Source: Paralvinella palmiformis (Eukaryota; Annelida; Polychaeta; Terebellida; Alvinellidae). Taken from it: DNA of 64,000 bases. Positions 22,363 through 33,216 of this stretch are shown here, in pieces. The translations under genes and the position numbers were made by a program. Each line of letters starts with the position of its first letter. Position 1 is the stretch's first letter. The notes below the pieces were generated by a model. The model was not told the origin of the DNA, did not search any database, and saw nothing but the letters and a program-made list of their open reading frames with translations. The DNA is taken from NCBI GenBank assembly GCA_025642065.1, contig JAODUP010000550.1, positions 418,241 to 482,240 of the forward strand, given 5' to 3'.

Positions 22363-23768
22363 TGAACCAGTGGCGCCTCAAGCGACCGGAGGTATTTCTC
22401 AGATAAACAAAGGTTATCTGGTTGTCCACATGTGATCGTGTACATGTGTGCGATGGTTGAAATGAATTGCCAATACTAGTACTATATGCTACATGATCAC
22501 ATACTCTTTTATTAATAAACACTTTAATTGTGCACGCTTGATATTGAAGGAAACGAAGCTCTGAAACTGTAAATAAATAATTATGTGGTTTCACAGCCCA
22601 GTCACTTAATTAATTCATAGCCTACAATTTGCGATCACTTCACAGCTGATCAGAAAATAATTGAACGTGGGTTAGGTTATTTCACAGCTTTGTGTGTGGA
22701 AGGCGTAGTGTTTTTTTAATGAAAACAGTTAGGTATATATGAGGTAAATGCATACAAATATATTTTCATCATGTCAGCTTATCATAGTCCATACATTTTT
22801 ATTTATTTAGATATAGACATATAATGATATATATACAGCTATTATAACGCAACCATAACACAATTCACCATATATTCATCATGTCCGTTTATCGTATATT
22901 AACTAAAAAATATATGAGTTCATTTAAAGTCTACACCTCAATAATATAGACCATGCAGTATAGGCCTGCCCAGCTGAGAACAAAGAATATACATGGAATA
23001 TTAACAATCTTTTGTGCCACGGGTTCATCTATAGCTACAATCAGTCATTTATTATCAAATGGACAGAATAACCCAAATTGCTTCCAGTTCTAAACAACCA
23101 CTACTACAAAAATATGACATTTAGTCCAGATCAGTGAACTGTTTAAAGTTAGGCAGAATATACCCAGAGATGTAATAGACACATGCATTGACTACTGTAA
23201 CAGATAACACCAGTAAATCTGTAACCAAGAGATTGGCCTCTTTACATGGTATCTCATCATCATAGAACTTCAAGGACTGAAACAGAACAATACCTTGTAA
23301 AATAATGACTTGAACCAAGTGCATACACAATGTTTAAACACATGTTTTCCTTTTTTCAAGTTGGTTAAAGAATTTGATTTGATATGCATTTGAGTTATGA
23401 AGAGAAGAATACCAATTAAAGCACATCAGCTGAACATTCAAGTACTAATTCAGGTGTTGGTAATCTTTTTCTTGTATTAAAATATGAAATGGGCTGACCA
23501 AATTTCATGGGTTTGATGCCTTATTTCTTATTTAATTAATTTTATAATACCAATTTTCACCATTAATATTTATAAATATTCATTACGATCACAGCTGGTT
23601 CTGTCTCCTGTATAGGTCTCCTATCTGTTAATACCTTCCTCTTTGATTTCAGTGGATGCATGCGGCGGATTTGGTACATCAAAAATAGTTGGAATAACAT
23701 TCTAAATAAGTTGTCTGGTTCATGAATTCCGTTTCAGTGAAATGCATATCGTACATTCTACAATTAGT
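22363..23768 (-). repeat. Segmental duplication, copy B (1.41 kb)
   Basis: Partner of 227-1700, same orientation, lacking about 70 bp near 23008. It starts at TGAACCAGTGGCGCC and ends at CAATTAGT, beyond which the two loci are unrelated. It contains the exon-like ORF at 23121-23276 on the minus strand. Divergence is low (a few per cent by eye), so the duplication is fairly recent or constrained. Confidence 0.85.
23121..23276 (-). CDS. Putative terminal coding exon of an unrecognised membrane protein (copy B)
   Basis: Same layout as the exon at 1052-1207: acceptor TTCTGTTTCAG, then 51 codons (SLKFYDDEIPCKEANLL...) and a stop. A hydrophobic core, LLVTDLLVLSVTVV, is identical in the two copies. 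Residue changes are clustered at the C-terminus (LPNFKQFTDLD versus LSSFKQFTDLN). Upstream exons would lie to the right, on the minus strand, and I could not identify them. It could be a live gene's last exon with 1052-1207 as the derived copy, or the reverse. Confidence 0.4.
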   Translation of the reverse strand, partial: SLKFYDDEIPCKEANLLVTDLLVLSVTVVNACVYYISGYILPNFKQFTDLD

Positions 23769-25270
23769 ATTCAAGTAATTTAAATCTTTCCTCATCATAT
23801 ATCTGAACGACAACAATTAATAACCCATCTTTTACTTCTGTCAATAGAAAAAATAACAAAATGAATGTTTCTACCACTAGTTGAGGTATTTAATAATTAA
23901 TTTCATAACATTTAAATTATAAATAGAAGTCCATATATATCAATAAGTACCAATTGCTTACGTTTAAAAATAAATATGGATGCAGGCGATCATGTAAATA
24001 CTCAGCTACTTATAATTATTATAATTAGGGAAAAATTACCTGACTATAGTAATGTCATTTTAGAAGTCCAATTATATTATTAACAATAATAAAGTAAAAT
24101 ATACCTCCGCCCATAACATCTTCAGTGGCTCCAGTACATGTAACTGTAAGCTTATGTATATCTTACATACCCATTTTGTTATTCACAGGTTGATATTGTT
24201 CAATAAAATTTAATCAGATTTTGTCTGAAACAAATATAGATCTAGATAGATCGTGCTTGGGCCTACTGCTTGGGTCATGTCAAGTAGGGGCATGTCTACT
24301 TCAAGTTGTTATGCTTATTTTTAAATATCCTTTATTTAAAAAAGCCAGAACATATCAATTTTTTACACTAGCTTTCATTTCGTTTCGGGGATGTCTTTAT
24401 TTGTGCATACTTTTTCTGTTACTGCAGCCGAAAGCGGCGCAGAATGAACCAGTGCCATTAGGCGCCATGTTAACGAAGGGAGCTGTCCGTGACAATCTAC
24501 CTCCGGTCGCTAGGGCCCTGGCGCTCCATGAATTCAAAATGGCGTCCCATGTTAAAACGCGAAGTAACACGTCTTGTTATAAATAGTCTTTGCTATAACC
24601 TCTGGGACGAAACACATAGGGTGGCTTGAGTGGTATCCGTGTTAGATCCAGCGTCGATCGCTGGGCCAATAATACCAACCGATTCCAAATAAAAGAATAA
24701 AATAGTGATATAATGACAAGATAAATGATCTTGTTCGTTCGATACACGACTAAAGCATATTTGGAAATCTGATTCTCGTGAGAGAGAAAAGTTTCTAGTC
24801 AATGTGATGACGATTAGTAGGCCCATTGAAATATCCCTAAATACAAGTTTGTCCCTGTTTTGGTAGACGTACGTCGAATGAGGCTACTGTTTTTGGATAA
24901 GATTTGTTTATTATCCACAATATATATATATAGCAAAGTACATAATATTTTTATATAAATTCATTATATATAGGGATAAAGAGAGTGAGGCCACGGTCGG
25001 CTTATATTCTCTCAACTTAGTTACTACAGGTAATATTCAAGTTCATCTAGTTTTATACAGGTGAAGAACCAAAGCCGCAAGAAACATAAAACATAATATC
25101 ATATTAATACATGTACATTAAAGCATGTGTTGACACCTTCTAGTAAACAATACTTTAGTCAGTATATTATGTAAGATAAATCTTTTAACAAACCGACCTG
25201 GTTAATGTTCTGCGAGTCAATATGTTAACTGCATCATGATTATAATTAAACTATATTTTAAATAATATTA
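23769..25270. other. Mostly non-coding stretch with a GC-rich patch near 24.5 kb
   Basis: No recognised gene. A 121-codon ORF at 24221-24586 starts with a hydrophobic half and then runs through a GC-rich patch, with no family I know. The patch 24496-24556 is an inverted partial match to 22340-22401 (shared ACCTCCGGTCGCT and AATTCAAAATGGCG-like words). A (TA)n run lies near 24920. Confidence 0.45.
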
Positions 25271-25389
25271 ATAAGAGCATGTTGTTTCTGGCGAAACAAA
25301 AAATGGTATTTCGCTCACACATAAACAAAGAGCCTATATACGGTTTTGTTATTCATAGAATTACTCAATCACCAAGCGAAAGGATTATC

Positions 25390-27300
25390 ATATTACTAGG
25401 TTTTCCGTCGAAGTTAGTCTCGCATGAGACAGATGACAAAGTGGCAAATCTCATCGACAAATGGAAGACATATTAGTTAAAAAGGATTATGTTGGTGCTA
25501 TGTTCATAGATTTATCCAAACGTTTCGATTCTATGCCGCAAGTATGGCATGTCGTCTGATTGCTGATAATCTTTTAAACTGAAACCGAACAAGCAATCTG
25601 GGAATTAATAGAAATTCGTGGACTGATAGAATGAAAGGTTTTTCTTTGGCCAATTTCTGTTTAAAGGTTTTTTTTTAATAATGTTTTAATTTGTATATAT
25701 GATCCGTTTTTTTCTTACGTATATGTAACCTTACCAATTACACCGATTATAAAACAGTTATACTAATAATATTGATCAGAACATTATTGAAACCTCTCTT
25801 AAATCTGATGCTCAAAAATTCGTTTTTAATCGTAACATGATGCAAGCAAATCCCGATACATTCCAAGTTATGTTTTTTTTTTAAATCTTCACTATGAACT
25901 GTTGGTCCTTTTGCTACTGCCTTTCCTTCTTCGATAAAGATATTCAGCGTCATTGCTTAGCCAAATTATTGAGCATAATTATAAGTCGTAAATTAAATTT
26001 TGATTAACACATTCGTGGTATTTGTACTAAAGCTGTCGGACAGCTGTATGTTCCGAGCAGAATAACACCTTTTTATTTCAGCAAATTAATCACAACTATT
26101 ACACGATGGTTTTATGTTATCAAAACTTCACTTTTTATCCTATTGTACGGCATGTTATCTATTACTAAAATACACGTGCAAAATAAAAAGTTCAAGAATG
26201 GAAATTGACATGTATGTATCATGACAGAGTTTAACTATCTGGCTTGAGTCTGTAAATTATTTAAATTCTCTTTTACGTCGGGCATGTTTTTATAAAAAAC
26301 AAGCCCACTGTGATTTTAGAGATTATTTCCCCCCAATTTTACAAATGTTACTCACAGCTAAAGGTTATTCAGCTATTTCCATGAGTAGATAAACGTTGCA
26401 GCTAAAATTAAAGCAACATCAAATATTGATGTTTATAAACAATTAACTAACATTTGCAATGGCCCATCGTGGTATTATAGGTTAGTTGTATATAATTTAA
26501 TCTATATTATATTATCATAAACATTAGTAATGTTTTATATGATTTTAAACGTTTGCATTTAGGTAATATGCATGATATTGCATTGGCGTATGCTGCTTTT
26601 AGTTTAGAGTAATTTGTAAATACTCGATTCTAAATAAAAATGTATGTTATGTTATGAAAAGGAATTCATCAGGTATTCTAAGAACCTAATTATATTACTA
26701 AGAATATATCTCTTTCCATTTGTAGTAGTTTATTTTATTCTTATGTCTTATTTCCACTGACGTGAAAAGCTATGGGCTTCATTTCTTTACCATATTTGAG
26801 TAATTTAAGCTTTGATTAAAGAGTGCACCCAAAGTCCTAGTTTGTTTAATTTATTCTCTTACAGATTACATGTAAAACTTTACAAATGTACATGTTCAGA
26901 CACCTATTAATATTGTTTTACAAAAAGGTTAAAGATTATGTTGGTCGAATACTAATGAACTCCTTGTCATGATCGAAAAACTTTATATTGCAGAAAATGC
27001 AATTAGAACCGTCTCAAAAATAACGTCCATACCGAACCCTTATTTAATCATTCTCAAGTTAAAGGACATGTTTATCTTTCAACTTTCGAAACTAATGCAT
27101 TCATTCCTTTCATTGCCAGAACCCCTAATGAGCATATTCCCTGAAAATATTACTATTTACTCGTACGAAAAAGGACATCTTTACCAACCACATATACAAT
27201 ATAGAAGAACAGCATTTTTATCAAAGATCTTTATTTATCAGGCACCAGAAACATGGTATAAACTTTCAGAAACGATAAGATAGTTGAGGGTAAAATTGTT
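25390..27300 (+). pseudogene. Decayed Jockey-like LINE ORF2 (RT to C-terminus)
   Basis: RT start: FPSKLVSHETDDKVANLIDK (25400-25457), then, after a shift, KKDYVGAMFIDLSKRFDSMP (about 25486-25545). Later pieces are NIDQNIIETSLKSDAQKFVF with NRNMMQANPDTFQVMF (about 25770-25880), KLNFD and HIRGICTKAVGQLYV near 26000, and the C-terminal region at 26969-27283 (SKITSIPNPYLIILKLKDMF; TAFLSKIFIYQAPETWYKLS). The catalytic YADD box is lost. Many stops and shifts, and the middle (26150-26950) is almost unreadable. It is probably one old copy, but the C-terminal part could belong to a second one. Confidence 0.65.
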
Positions 27301-27511
27301 TCAATAGATCCGTAAAATAAAGCACATTTGTTATGTTATATGTTCCACCACATTACCCTGATTTAACACTTGGATCAACACACATGGACACCGGGCATAG
27401 ACAGCTGAATGATAATCATGTGGGCAATCGGACCTTCTCATATAGTCACTTGCTACTCTCATATATTATTTTTCATTCGATGTTACAGCTTTTGGGTGAC
27501 GATTAGCCCAG

Positions 27512-27515
<4 letters not shown>

Positions 27516-27562
<47 letters not shown>
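27516..27562. repeat. (TA)n microsatellite
   Basis: An uninterrupted TA run of about 47 bp. Non-coding on both sides. Confidence 0.95.
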
Positions 27563-27564
<2 letters not shown>

Positions 27565-27844
27565 AGTATCTAATATGAATATATAACTCGTAACACAATT
27601 GATTATTCCATCAAATATATTTACTACTTACTTACTCAGTTATATCACGTGACAATAATGGCGACGTAAAGTTTCGTTCTAGTCAGCTCATTGTAATGAC
27701 ACCGAGCACAAGAGTTATATGAACGAGGACTAGTGCTACAGGCTTTGTGACCTGCTATGGCAACGAGGTAAAAGAAAACACCCAATTATCGCCCACCCTA
27801 CTTGACTTCAACATGCCACTAACGATAAATGTCTCCCAAGATGA

Positions 27845-28630
27845 CCAGAACTAAATCTTGTAATATGGCCGACACATCTGAGCCAACCAAAATCGATTTA
27901 TCAAAATGGGAACAAATAAGATTCTGATTCAGCAAAGCTCAATGGGATTATTGACATATTACTCGACATGCAGCACACCGTGGAATCTATGAAGGCTGAT
28001 ATAGAAGAAGTAAAAGTGCGAATCAATTCTGCGAAAACTGAACAGAATGCCATAACAAGCAAAGTCGCGGATGAAATGAGTACCCACTGTGAGGAAATAA
28101 AGGTTTTAACCGCTGCCAACCGTAAGCTCCAAGCCACTAACTGTGATCTATTCCAAATGTTAAATCGATTAGAATCATACTCACGTCGTAGTAGCCTAAT
28201 CTTCAGCAATGTTGAAGAAGACCATAAGTTTCATATTGGCAGCATAACTTACACCTCAACTGAACAGATAATGGCTGAACGTTTTGGAAATGATGCCCTA
28301 GTTCTAAAAGTCCTTTCCACTGATGAGACCAGTAAGCATAAAAACATAACGAGACCTATTCAGGGCGACATGAAGAAATGGCGTGACATTGCGAGGATAG
28401 AAGTGCTACCAGCTATCAGGGAGCAGTTTCTCCAGAACCCAGAGCTCCAGCAGTACCTACTTGCCCCAGTGGGAGGCAAGATACTCGGTGAAGTGACCCA
28501 CGATGACTTCTGAGGCATTGAAATTAATCTGGACAATCCACAAGTCCTGGACACGAACCAATACAAAGGTAATAATGCATTGGGCGAAATACTAATGACC
28601 GTAAGAGCTGAACTTCGATCTGTTAATTAA
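27845..28630 (+). pseudogene. Coiled-coil / NADAR (YbiA-like) domain ORF with one nonsense codon
   Basis: An in-frame ATG at 27968 opens 181 codons. Residues 1-66 are charged with hydrophobic spacing that suggests a coiled coil. Residues 67-78 (RLESYSRRSSLI) resemble the segment that follows the coiled coil in many LINE ORF1 proteins. From FSN (residue 79) it matches the NADAR fold: GSITYTSTEQIMAERFGNDA, KKWRDIARIEVLPAIREQF, QNPELQQYLLA, GGKILGEVTHDDF. There TGA (28511-28513) replaces the conserved Trp of the WGIG motif. The same frame continues GIEINLDNPQVLDTNQYKGN, NALGEILMTVRAELRSVN and stops at 28628. NADAR proteins act on ADP-ribose-type or N-glycosidic ribose substrates. The upstream frame (MADTSEPTKIDLSKWEQIRF, from 27865) has a stop before 27968. 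It is likely ORF1 of a retroelement, or a domesticated/host gene fragment. Confidence 0.75.
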
Positions 28631-28797
28631 TTCGAAAGGCATACATGGACGGTGTTCTCAGGTATTTCCCTTGCCTATTATTATTTAATCAGTATTATAC
28701 ACTACCATATGTGTGTAAACTACCCTGTCTCAATATTATTAATATAATGTCAATATGCATGCATTATAAACTACAAATGTCGAGGTGAGTGTAGAAG

Positions 28798-28861
28798 TCC
28801 AGGTGGGTATATAGAAATAAACACCTTATGTGTATTTTTCAAATATAGGTACCCACCTGGA
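28798..28861. repeat. Short inverted repeat
   Basis: TCCAGGTGGGTATAT at 28798 and its near reverse complement ATATAGGTACCCACCTGGA at 28843 could form a hairpin with a loop of about 30 bases. Its role is unknown; it may be the ends of a tiny element. Confidence 0.6.
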
Positions 28862-28869
28862 ATTCTCTC

Positions 28870-29925
28870 AGTGGCTTAATCTACAACCATGATTATGCAA
28901 TGTTATAGGTACTATCAACTCACTAAATAGCGTCAAATAAATGCCATATTCCCATCCCAATCTTGAGGGAACAGATAGAACAATATATGTTCCCTAATAC
29001 ATGTTGTTTAAATTCCACACTATGTTGTGTTAATTAGTTACTAAATATGTAGCTCATACACTAATATTACTTAATTGATGATCCTATTTACTATGTTAAG
29101 GTGTGTCTTTGAATCAATCATAGCGGAATATTTAAGGGTATGATAATATATTATAATAATCTATCATCGCTTGTCAAAATCAAATATGCTTATTCTATTG
29201 ATGCTCACCTTGTCTTGATGTACAGATTACATATCTAAATTGTTGTATTCTACCATGTGTATTATGCACTTTGGTTCTCATATACATATATGTTCTAATA
29301 GGTGGGCCACAACCAGCTCATTGTTGATCTGCACATGATGTGCAGTTTATAATAGACGAAGATGTGTCTGCTACATTTGGTATTTTTTTCTATAGTCAGC
29401 GCGGAAACTAATAGCATAATTTAAACAACAAAAAGTCTACTTTCCAATGCGGTATTTTCATATATTAGCTTATATTTGTTAAATACTGAGATTCACATGT
29501 GTAATTTTCATGATTATCTATAATGGATATTGCCTGTCATAAAACAGCTGGTACTTACTCTTCAGTGAGAGCACCATTGTCTTGGTCTCGGTCTACAGCC
29601 CACACGTGTAATAGGTGTATGTATTCGCTCTGTTAAACGGCCAATTGATGGAAAAATTGAATACACTGGTTGATGTTAGTAATTATTCGTCAGGTAATTT
29701 AAACCGCGGCTATTTATCTCTAGTCATAATTTGCTGTACTGCAGATCTGAAAAGTGACTTTTGCAGAGCATGTTTGAGTCATAATGACTCCACAAATGTG
29801 ATTTCTATTTTTCCTCTGTTTGATTTACACGCCATCGTCAATTGCCTCCCTTATTTATTAACTGCATATTCACATCAGTAAGGATGAAGTGTTAAAGGAT
29901 TGGTGTATAACTTGAGCTCCTAGTA
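28870..29925. other. AT-rich stretch, nothing recognised
   Basis: An 88-codon ORF at 29615-29881 has no family signature. No terminal repeats, tRNA boxes or LINE motifs were found. Confidence 0.5.
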
Positions 29926-29927
29926 GT

Positions 29928-30325
29928 CTTTTCTTTTTAATATAATTTATTTAAAGTGGGTACATCTAGTCAATGCCATAACCTTAATTATTACTTTAAC
30001 AGAAACGTAGTTAATTATCTCTAGTCAAAACGAGTCAGTATTCACCATATTTAACAAACTTAAACACCCATTTCTAAGATTAAGGATATGATCTTATCTA
30101 TTTAACAACCTTATACATCTACGTATTGTTTATATACTTATCATTTCTACTTAGCAATTTAAATCCTTACATCCTAACTTATACATAACTTTTATCGACA
30201 CCAGTAATCTGGCTTATTAACTTTTTATACGAATCTTTAATATGGTTTTATTTACAAACGTTCTATGACACTGAATGGCCTAAATTGTGCCGGCGTGTCG
30301 TTAAACGACATCCATCTATCCTATT
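29928..30325 (+). repeat. LINE 3' tail copy without SINE
   Basis: It begins TTTCTTTTTAATATAATTTA and runs to GACACTGAATGGCCTAAATT, then GTGCCGGCGTGTCGTTAAAC and ATCCATCTATC. It matches the tail of the 14.3-18.2 kb LINE (17650-18190) and its start matches 14186-14210. It contains no coding sequence, so it is a strongly 5'-truncated insertion. It preserves the state of the tail before the SINE inserted in the other copy. Confidence 0.8.
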
Positions 30326-30339
30326 ATTCATAGATAATG

Positions 30340-31110
30340 ATGACCTAGGCAATGTCGAGCAGCTGGATGATCCAAGGCTGCGTCATTTATCACTAGAAAC
30401 CAACAGCAAATATCAAAATATAGATGGCATTATCAGTTGTCATGCCTACGCATAAATATTCACAGTTTATCCAATAAATTTGACCGGCTAGATACCATAC
30501 TTGATCAATTCGAAGCACTTGACATGAAACTAGACCTCATTCTTCTGTGCGAAACATTTCTGAATGACCCAAAGACACCACAGTATATTATACCAGGATA
30601 TAACTTGATTACAGATAATAGGCAGTCGAAAGCAAAGGGGCGTAGCAATTTATGTATTCGATAAGTGCCCTTACAGACGCCGCGAAGACATTGAAATAAA
30701 ACAATCTGCTGATCGGACTATAGGATTCCTAACACAAACGAAACAATATATGTGGCGATATATAATAAGCTAATAAATAAAATTAGGAACAGAAAACTTG
30801 ATGTCATAATCGCAACTGACCAGAATATAGATATCCTAAAAGTTGAAACCAATAAAGCCTCATCTGATCTCTTTGATATATTTTTTACAATATATTTTTT
30901 ATCAGCCATTATTCGACAAACAAGGAAAAAAACACACCAGCGCAGCACTGATTGACAACATTTATATGAAGCACAATAAATTTGAATATTTAAAATCTGC
31001 AATTCCCTATACACTCGGATATATCCGACCATTTACCAATTTTTGCATGTTTTGGTTGAAAAATCAAACTCGAGCCATAAACTCTGAAATTTACCTGTAG
31101 ACCAATGAAC
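30340..31110 (+). pseudogene. LINE ORF2 N-terminus (APE-type endonuclease), decayed
   Basis: It reads DNDDLGNVEQLDDPRLRHLS (about 30337), then from about 30437 CLRINIHSLSNKFDRLDTIL and LDLILLCETFLNDP (about 30530), the start of an apurinic-type endonuclease. This is the enzyme that nicks the target for reverse transcription. After shifts it continues NETIYVAIYNKLINKIRNRK (30738), DVIIATDQNIDILKVETNKA (about 30800) and LIDNIYMKHNKFEYLKSAIP (about 30950). No reverse transcriptase follows, so the piece is 3'-truncated or interrupted. It may belong to the same family as the coiled-coil/NADAR ORF upstream, but the intervening 1.7 kb prevents a firm link. Confidence 0.65.
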
Positions 31111-32300
31111 GATACTCAAATCAATGTGGTGACAGCATTGATATGACACGATACATTTATACGATAAAAGGGATCCTACAATCAATAAAACAATGAGATG
31201 CCTCGTGATATTAGTAGCTAGCAAACATATCTGAAACATAGAAATTCGCCCTCACACTATGCATTCAAGCGCGAAATAAAACAGTACTACATCAAAACGT
31301 ACAGACTAATTAACATATAAAATTCCCGATTTGAATGGTGTCCTACGACAAAAACACAGACTGCGATACTTTCATCCATCACAAATGATGATATGTATTA
31401 TAGCAGCATTGACAGTACCCCCGACATTATCCTAATTTATTCATTTATCCTATTATTATTGTATAAAGTATCTTTATTGTGTGCGCGGCTTGGGTGATGA
31501 TGGTTCCAAACCATTTTAATCAGTTTCCTTATGTAATGCGCATATTTCTGATAATTTTTGTATTCTTTTCGCCGGTATTGTATTATATTTTAGATTGAAA
31601 ATATTGTGACAGTTCTACAATATATTTGGGTATAGGTTACCACAAGCTGGTGCGTTTCTTTGTTTTACATGTGTCGATGCTACACGTATTTTAATGTAGT
31701 TACAGGTACATGTACCTGAACCTATACCCACAATTAAACATTCTACACACTAACTGTAAGTATTATGAAAACATACTTGTACAAATCTTTGATTGATATA
31801 GTACTACTACTGCTACTACTACTACTACTACAACTGAGTAATAACGAAAAACGTGATGTTGTTTTAACAATACACAATGATAGAGACACAAATACCGACA
31901 GTACGGTACCAGTATAGTAACAACGGGGGTCCAAGTATGGAGTAAATTCCAATCAGATACCGTGACGGAAGAGACTTCAATGCACGAAGTCTGCTCGTAA
32001 ACGCCACAAACACCTTTAATCAGACGAACTGAAACCGTTAAATATGCACCTTTGTATCATTTGGCGAGTATGAATAACAACATTCTAACTAACAACGTTT
32101 GGCGTATTTAAGTAGCTCGAAATGTTGATCGAGACCGTTCATCAGCTTTTGGAGTCTGCGCAGTGACCTACTAAACTATATTTGAGCGAATATAAACGAT
32201 GTACAGGTAAAGGCGACAAAACATCTTGCGCAAATATACCACGGCAAATCGCACGATAGCGATAGATAAACTAAATAAAATGTTTGCTTGAACTGTTTTG
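31111..32300. other. Non-coding stretch upstream of the transporter gene
   Basis: No gene recognised. There is a short (CTA)n run near 31803-31830. An acceptor-like GTTTTGCAG at 32293-32301 lies 30 bases before the transporter's ATG, so a non-coding 5' exon may lie somewhere in this stretch. Confidence 0.4.
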
Positions 32301-32331
32301 CAGAAGCGCAATAGTGTATATAGCAGACACA

Positions 32332-32653
32332 ATGGGTCGCACGGAAATAGATAAACTGCTCGCCGTACTCGGCAATCCAGGACGATATTCGAGGATCCTG
32401 TTCCCCTTGTTGTGCCTAAATTACATTCAAGTGGCCTTTAATCATCTAGCTATGTCTATTTACGCCGCTACGCCGCCACATGTCTGCCGTCTACCTGTTG
32501 GCGTTCCCGTGGACAATCGGAGCATCCCCACGAAGGGTGGAGTGTTGGATTCGTGTACCCTATATGCTAACTATACGCACACCAGTGGAGAAGCCGTGAA
32601 GTGTACAGAATGGCAGTACACACTGAGAGGAAGAGTCTACCATTGTAAATGAG
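32332..32653 (+). CDS. SLC22-like exon 1
   Basis: The ATG is at 32332, and an acceptor-like GTTTTGCAG at 32301 hints at a 5' non-coding exon upstream. It encodes the cytoplasmic start, TM1 and the large extracellular loop (C in PPHVC, NYTHT sequon, KCTEW). The donor is AATGAG|GTACTG. One base too many between 32622 and 32632 moves the reading frame into TGA at 32650. The other frame gives EESTIVNE, exactly what the family needs before WHLVCDD of exon 2. Confidence 0.85.
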
Positions 32654-32888
32654 GTACTGTCAACTGTTATCTTAGTAAGAGCTACGTAACTTATAAGAGC
32701 TTTTAGTAATGAAATAGTTTCATTTAAACATTCATCAATTAGAATAATAACAACGGTGATGCTGCTGCTGATGATGATAATAATAATCATATGTACGTGT
32801 GTCCGTTCCCCATCCTGCCTGTCTAAAGGGTGTTTCATCTGTTTCTTCGACACATTGCATTTGGACGTCGTTCGGTCCATTTAGCCTA

Positions 32889-32926
<38 letters not shown>

Positions 32927-33172
32927 GTGTGTGTGTGTGTGTGTGTAAAAGTATCCGTAAACCAGCGATATTTCACATCTTTATTAAGTTTATATGTGGC
33001 CGTTCAACTGGATAAGTATTCTATAGCTAACCACGTAGACTGTTTGTCTTTTTACCGACAGACAAAACTGTCATTTCTAATAATTGTGCGAGTATGGGTA
33101 TGCATCACAGTTAACACATAACCGTCAGTGGCGTCGTGGTTGGGTTACCGGTGTTCTGAAGAAGAATAAAAA

Positions 33173-33216
<44 letters not shown>

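Noticed and set aside
24221..24586. 121-codon plus-strand ORF starting MSETNIDLDRSCLG
   Set aside because: It starts with a hydrophobic half but shows no family features; its second half is the GC-rich inverted module, and no splice or homology evidence supports it.
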